A stretch of DNA of 64,000 nucleotides from Enoplolaimus lenunculus. Its lineage: Eukaryota; Nematoda; Enoplea; Enoplida; Thoracostomopsidae. Positions 58,197 to 64,000 of this stretch are shown here, piece after piece (within the stretch, counting starts at the first letter, position 1; each line of letters starts with the position of its first letter). The position numbers and the translations under genes are program-made. A model generated the notes under the pieces. That model worked only from the letters and a program-made list of their open reading frames with translations, searched no databases and was not told the origin of the DNA. The DNA lies in assembly GCA_030248215.1 (NCBI GenBank), contig JASANG010000406.1, positions 1 through 64,000 on the forward strand, read 5' to 3'.

Positions 58197-58470
58197 CAGG
58201 GTGTAATCGGATATTCGTTTCCGGTAAAACCGGTGTCCGTTTACCTTACAGAAATTACGAAATTCTTCAAAATTATAACAATACGGTGCATCCGCCATTT
58301 CTTCTTTAAAAATTTAAAAACCCGGTGAATATTTGCATGCCACAATTGTGTTGGCAGAAAAATAACATCTTTGAAACTTTTATACTTCAATTATATACGT
58401 TTTTTGTTTGTGTTTCCTTTATTTTGATCAGTATCCGTTTCCGTTATTTTTACTATCCGTTTACACTTTG
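58197..58470. mobile_element. hAT-like MITE (family E)
   Basis: Starts CAGGGTGTAATCGGATATTC and ends ACTATCCGTTTACACTTTG. It lies immediately downstream of the IAP gene and includes that gene's candidate poly(A) hexamer. Confidence 0.55.
58418..58423 (-). promoter_or_regulatory. Candidate IAP poly(A) signal
   Basis: The reverse complement is AATAAA, 155 bases past the IAP stop codon. It falls inside a family E MITE, so the element may supply the transcript end. Confidence 0.35.
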
Positions 58471-58577
58471 GTACTGGACATTCGTGTTTTTCACAATGAA
58501 TCACAACATTCAATATCAAAAATTAGTGTTAAAGATTTTTATCACCGGAAACCACAGGAATGAAAGGCAGTATCACT

Positions 58578-61500
58578 TCAAGTTATATATGCTCGAACGA
58601 TTCCTTTAACTTCTACACGGCAAATCGGACATTGGCTCATTGCTGGCGCACATTCTGGACAAGAAACCATGTGACCACACGGAAGAAAAACAATGCTGAC
58701 CTGTAAAATTAAAATACTGCAATTTGCTTAGTCCCCACCCCACACTAGTGTTGATATAATACAAGGCGAAAGTTCCCCCACACTGTTTATATTAGTATAT
58801 TATCACAGGCTTAGGTTTAGGCTTCTTCTGAGGCTTATGCTTAGAGTCAGGTTCGTTATGACGTGTGAGACCTGGGGTGAGAAGACCTATATGCGAGGGG
58901 GTTGATTAAACAAGTTCCGAATACGCGGTACTTTGCTTGTAACATGGTACCGGTGTCTACAACTAAAGTCTAGGTAGGGACTCCTATAAGCCACGTGGGA
59001 GAATAGAGAATACTTTAGCGAGAGATCAGGGTGGACCACTTATACTTACTTAGATGTCATGCTTGACCATATCAAAAGGAGCAATAATATGTTGAACCTG
59101 CCCAAAAATTTCGACCCTGGATAAGGTTTGGACACCTACGTGTAAAATTCTACAACAGCATGCCACCGTGATAAATTTTAGCATCACCTAACATGCTGTG
59201 GCAACTACCGGGCCGTGTATACAAAAATTTACTTCCATTCTGTACCTAACGCTTTAAGTTTGACGTGAACAGGATAACAAAAGCTACAACTTACCTCTGC
59301 GTCCATGCAAATTTTGCACATCTTCTGTTCTTTCAACAACCGATTTTCTTCCTCTAATGTATCTACGACAGTATCAATCTGTGTCGTTCCACTCGGCTCA
59401 GGTTCGCTAGTTTCCAGCTCAGAGTTAATATCTTCTTTTAATCTAAATCATTTATGCTAAATCCTTTAGCTGATTACATTTGACCCAAAATTAACAATTC
59501 AAATTGTACAACTGTCAGTCGCGATTCGAGAAGCCAGTAGTTCAACCATAAAACTAACCAATGTACTTCTACACAATAATCACTATAATTTCTGTTATAA
59601 ACAGACTTCAGAAAGCAAAGCAGTAAAACACGTTTATAAAGAATTACCCAGAATACTAAAAATGTCAGGCAAAATGTTAGGCACCTAATTTGCAACCGAC
59701 AACGAAATAAGTTAATTTAAGAAAACATACGTTGATTTCTGCAATCTTAAAAGTTCTATTTTATCAATAAACGTTCCAATATTATCAAAACATTCGTAGC
59801 CATTGCTTGCAACTGCAGCACATATTAATGCTTCCGAATAACCAAGCGTAAGTGCATCTTGAACAACAGAGTTTGCGATCAGATCCACTACAATTTTGAT
59901 AAAAATGTATAAGAACAACGCATAAAGTTAATATTATGAAGGAATGCCCGTTAGATGACTCGTAGCATTCCAATCTCCCAGTACGCGGGCCTCTAATGGA
60001 CCAGAACAATAATAGAAGTCAACAAAGTAACTTGTTGACTTTACCACATTAGCGCTCACCGTTTTATCAGTCCATTTATACAAAAAATACGACTGTACTC
60101 TAAAATACATTTTACTTACCTCCCATTACTTGCAGCTCCAACAAAGTTTTCGGCGTCTTTTTAGACTTCAAATGTGCTGGCGTCTGAAAATCACTGTGTA
60201 ACATTTTAGCACTATTAATACCAGATTCTTTAAACCGAATTCTCCAACAACGAGCCGTATGTGTGACACCATGATACGTACTGTTGCCAAAACACATTCC
60301 ATTTTCAAATCGAAAGAATGAAAAACTATTAGCTATGTCATTAAACCGATATTTATTTCTGTAAATTCTAGATATTTTCTTACCCTATTCCCAGAGGAAG
60401 TCCTTGACCGGGACGAACTTCCACTACCACTTCGTACAGTTCTCGCCCCAGCCACCAACTGTGTAGTTTTTGCCGTTCGTCCTGTCCTAAAACTAAATCC
60501 AGAGCTTTGTTCGCCTTGGTTTAGTGTACTGTCATCATCTGTAGGCGCTACCGACGACAAATCTTTGTATTTGGTCAGTACAGTTTGAACGAACGCGTCA
60601 CCTTTACAACTGCGTACAAATTCACACTTTGGAAAATGACGCGCATGCTCAGTCCACGGATCGTCGTTGGGTACCCAATGGCGAAGACCGCCATCACACT
60701 GGAAACACTTGACGGAATCACCGTAACCTAAAATCGATTAATAGAATAACCATTTTATAAGGCTCAAAGTGTGCATTGATTCCAACCAGAAATTAACAGG
60801 ATCGCCTCTAAGTGAGGGTTCGCTACCGGAAGGCAGGGTGCGACCAGATGTTAATTTACCGGATACCGGATATGGATATTGAATTTTTTATTGGACAAGG
60901 AACCGGATATTCTATATGTTATAATAATGTATTTTTTTCGCCGTATTTTTAGCATGCTCAAGGGTTTCGTCTGTTATAAAATTCATAATTGCTGCTGATA
61001 AACTGAAATTATTTAATGCAAAAATGCGTTTAACTCTCGCTCGCTTACATAAGTTAAAAATATCTGCTTCAAAACTTGAACTTCTTGACTTGGCCAGAAT
61101 TAATGTGATCACAGCCAGATATTTATTAAAGACGCTTACTTGTAAAAAGCAATTTTGATATTCGGCACCACAACCGTATGTATACAATATTCGGTAGGTT
61201 TATACAGGATACCGAGACCAGATACAGATATCACTTTTTACCAGATGATAAACAAGATCCGGATATCCGGTCGCACCCTGCCGGTGGGATGGATCTCCCA
61301 CTCTGCAAACATTCTCAGACTTGATTTACCCCTGTTTAAGGTTATATGTTTTTAGCCTTCAAAATTTAACGTTGGATGTCCAGCACACTTTTTTGTCAAA
61401 TGTTTTACACTTATACTGTAACAGATAAGCGTGTACAGTGTGCTTACATGTTATACAAACAATAAGGCACGTTGAAAGAGATTATCCATTAAAAACTAGG

Positions 61501-64000
61501 TAATTTTGTCGGGAATGAATATCCCCTGCTCAATAGTCAGCGGGAACAAGCTGGGGTCCTGGTTGAACTCCACCTCTGTCAGAAGACAAGGAATGTCTAG
61601 TCATACTGCAAGGGCCAGTATTCCACTGACAACTAACAATAAATAACGATATCACAATAACCGATAGCAGTAGTAAGTAGTCAACGATAGCGACGCCGTC
61701 ACTCACCCTAGGTTATTCCCCCTTGTACTAGTGTTAATTTAATGGAAGGTAACTGTCCCCCCACACTAGTGTTTTTTCTACGCCAAGCTTAAACCTAAAG
61801 CTATTTTATTACGCCAAAAATGATAGCGACATTAAGGAATGAAGAGAGGAAATAACATCCAAAAAAACAATAAATTTGGGTTTATAACCAGTGTGCGATG
61901 GAAACTTTCTGACGGTTGGGGTTGAGTAAAATAAGTATATAGCGACTCACCGACATAAAACAACCCAGCGGCGGCAAGTTGTTTCGGCAAATGGGACGAG
62001 CATGCAGGCCACGTTTCAAATGAATCAAGACGCGCTTGATATGTTGACATATGTCGGGTGACAGGAGGACGGACAAATATTCCAAGCGACTCAAATTCTT
62101 CCGTTGAATTCAGGGTGCGATCTTGGACATTACGTGCTGTTACCACAACGCTGCATGGCTCAACAGTGCGCCCTACACCCGAGGTTGGACCAATCGTTTC
62201 TCCACTAGGTGTCACAGCTGTCACTGTCACTACAGACTGGGGGACAGCACCAGTTCGTGATGAGGTGTTCGAAGTTTCTTCAGCAACTGTATTTTCAAAA
62301 CGATTAGGTGGACGGTTTTGACTATTATTAGCTGTCAATTGGCTCCGAAATGATTGCTGTTGAGAACGATTACGCTCAGTGGTATTATGCTCAATAGTTG
62401 CTGCACCTGATGAGGTATTAGTTGAATTATCGGCTGAGGATGTTGCAGTTTCATCACTTACAACTGCAGCTGTGTTCGAGGTTGTTAGTTGCCGTTCAGA
62501 AGCAGTTGTTGTCGTTGTTGTTGTTGTTCTCGTTGCTGAATTATTATTGTTGGACGTCACGTGTGATCCGTCTGCACGATGTATATCATTCCAACTAATT
62601 GTTGTTATCGGTAAGTTGCATACTTCCTCACCATACATAAACGGACAATTTGGATACAATCGTAAATGCTCAAGTGCAACATCGTCGGACGGTCGCCACT
62701 TTCGTAGATATGCGTGACAAAACGCGCACTGTAATAAAATCAATCACAAAAATAATGAAAACTCATTCGAATTTACGCAGTGTCTGTGCGGTTATGCCGG
62801 TAAAGGTGCAACCGAATTTAAAAATACAAGAAATGGAACCGGAAACTCAACCTAATACCCGGATTTGCCTATTGAAACTGGAATACTGCTGTTGCAACCA
62901 ACCTGGCCATAATATCAATATTATTTTACCTTAGGCGTGGTCTTGGTGGGTTCTTTTACACTCGAGGTGTACCGAATTTAAAAATGCCGGAACCGAAACC
63001 AGAAAGTGGAATAGTATTACCTGAATGATGTCCCAAACTCTATACTTACATCACACCCACCATTAGTCCAGGCTCATTCCACTTTTTTGTTCACCGACAA
63101 AGTTTTTTATATCCCGCTCTTTATCATTATAGCCATAATTAAGCTTGTCGAACCTTAATAAACAACTTGAAATTTGAGCCGAAATACAAGCAATCGGAAA
63201 ACGAAATAACGTTCATCATTAATATATGCTGCTAACTGTTACTAAAACGAGGCACATCGCGCAAACAATAATGTAAAATATCAACTCTGAATTAATGTTG
63301 AGTCACTCGGTTTCAAGATGCAACCGGATATCCCCATAAGGCTCGTGCAAAAGAAATACGATGCTACTGAATGCACGTAAATATCCCACTGTTTACCTTG
63401 ACTTTGTCACCTTTTCCAGCATAGTAAAACCCGTATCGCGCGAGCTCAGCCGGTGATGCACTTTGACAATCCCATGATTCAGGAAACGATTTGAGGCGAT
63501 CAATTTCCCGGTGCATATCCACAAGCGCATGCGCTCTAAAACGTTCAAACCGGTATTTATGACCAACTCAATACATCAAACGCAAGCTCAAAATCTGTCT
63601 CTCTTCAGTAGTAAAGTTTTAGTATTTAACATCAATCACGTCATTACTGATGCTGCCAGCGAAATGGCGGACCAAATTACAATAATATTTTGTTCACAAA
63701 ATATTTGACAAAAGTAATTCCAAGTGACGAATATTATGGTCCTGAATGAATAAACATCTATCCGACTGGTTGCCTCCAGGTTTTCTAACGGTACAAAAAC
63801 TCCAACGAAAACTGATGCAGTCTTTACTAGCACCCCTCAGTTCCACCATAACAACGCATTAAACGAAACACTACATTGGTACATCACAAACCCGTTTTGT
63901 TAAAGTGACTTACAACATACCTTGCTCTTGTAACAGAATCATTGTCAACAGGTTCTTGCGTCGAAGAATCAACTTCTTCGACAATCGGTATATTACCAAC
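58578..64000 (-). CDS. XIAP-like inhibitor of apoptosis (BIR-BIR-UBA-RING), 5' incomplete
   Basis: 610 residues plus stop. Exons in transcript order: 64000-63921 (partial), 63535-63397, 62728-61951, 60727-60384, 60183-60120, 59887-59731, 59442-59295, 58700-58578; all are GT-AG and phases close. IAPs bind caspases or signalling partners and are RING E3 ubiquitin ligases. The first visible BIR (FPESWDC...[24 protein letters not shown]) and the second ([12 protein letters not shown]...[26 protein letters not shown]) both keep the C-x2-C-x16-H-x6-C zinc pattern. A Ser/Thr/Asn-rich linker of about 190 residues, with an eight-Thr run, separates them. A UBA-like segment ([20 protein letters not shown]) precedes a C-terminal RING ([31 protein letters not shown]). 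No CARD lies between UBA and RING, so it resembles XIAP more than cIAP. A further BIR may lie off the right edge. Confidence 0.9.
60834..61280. mobile_element. hAT-like MITE in IAP intron (family E)
   Basis: Starts CAGGGTGCGACCAGATGTTA and ends, inverted, GATATCCGGTCGCACCCTG. It is the best full-length copy of this family here, with CCGGATA steps near both ends. Confidence 0.7.
62510..62530 (-). repeat. (GTT)n run encoding polyThr in the IAP linker
   Basis: Read on the coding strand it gives ACA/ACG/ACC Thr codons, eight Thr in a row. Codons are mixed more than in the CDC14 AAT run. Confidence 0.6.
62795..63345. repeat. Family E fragments in an IAP intron
   Basis: AGGTGCAACCGAATTTAAAA at 62797, a similar GGTGTACCGAATTTAAAAAT at 62968 and GATGCAACCGGATATCCCCA at 63318 look like separated ends of family E elements. 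None is complete. Confidence 0.4.

Larger units (their letters stand above)
52887..58417. other. 5.5-kb gap between CDC14 and IAP 3' ends
   Basis: Holds a (GTT)n run just after the CDC14 stop (about 52894-52917), MITEs of families A, B, C, D, E and G, and AT-rich sequence. No gene was recognised; the longer open frames lack splice or family support. No clean AATAAA was seen close after the CDC14 stop. Confidence 0.45.

Noticed and set aside
1-64000. CRISPR array or bacterial operon
   Set aside because: The genes contain spliceosomal introns; regular repeats present are eukaryotic satellites and MITEs.

Overview
The window is nuclear DNA from an intron-rich, visibly AT-rich animal genome. Every gene resolved has GT-AG introns, and the set (peroxisomal/mitochondrial ECI2, secreted astacin protease, two-pore K+ channel, CDC14 phosphatase, BIR/UBA/RING inhibitor of apoptosis) is metazoan. 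Moderate gene density, kilobase-scale introns crowded with short non-autonomous DNA transposons (MITEs) and an XIAP-like IAP fit an invertebrate, perhaps a tunicate. That placement is inference; nothing here fixes the species.

Layout. 1-521: tandem repeat of a tRNA-like, SINE-like unit. 1372-6018 (+): complete ECI2, 10 exons, 379 aa, with an N-terminal mitochondrial-type leader and a C-terminal SKL peroxisomal signal. 6531-8008 (-): last exons of an unrecognised small cysteine-containing protein. 8133-18378 (+): complete 10-exon astacin metalloprotease with a C-terminal ShKT domain, 334 aa; its introns are the densest MITE zone. 18.7-19.25 kb: minisatellite. 20329-26509 (-): complete 6-exon K2P potassium channel, 509 aa. 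26.5-39.4 kb: no convincing gene, only stacked MITEs, palindromes and microsatellites. 39459-52886 (+): complete 13-exon CDC14, 1207 aa, whose tail after the phosphatase domain is about 880 residues and includes a 25-residue polyasparagine run. 52.9-58.6 kb: MITE-rich gap. 58578-64000 (-): eight exons (610 residues) of an XIAP-like IAP, 5' end outside the window.

All exon chains were assembled by hand: each junction has GT and AG, and coding phase closes across every intron. The genes look functionally independent; there is no operon-like arrangement. Pairs are convergent (astacin/K2P, CDC14/IAP, ECI2/small minus gene) or closely divergent (small minus gene/astacin).

The most unusual non-genic signal is a large set of MITEs with at least three different terminal inverted repeats that all carry internal arrays of the hexamer TTAGGC (read as GCCTAA on the other strand), the same unit as nematode telomeres but here interstitial. 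Other points of interest are a tandem duplication of an exon edge inside a K2P intron, the low-complexity CDC14 tail, and the long Ser/Thr-rich IAP linker.
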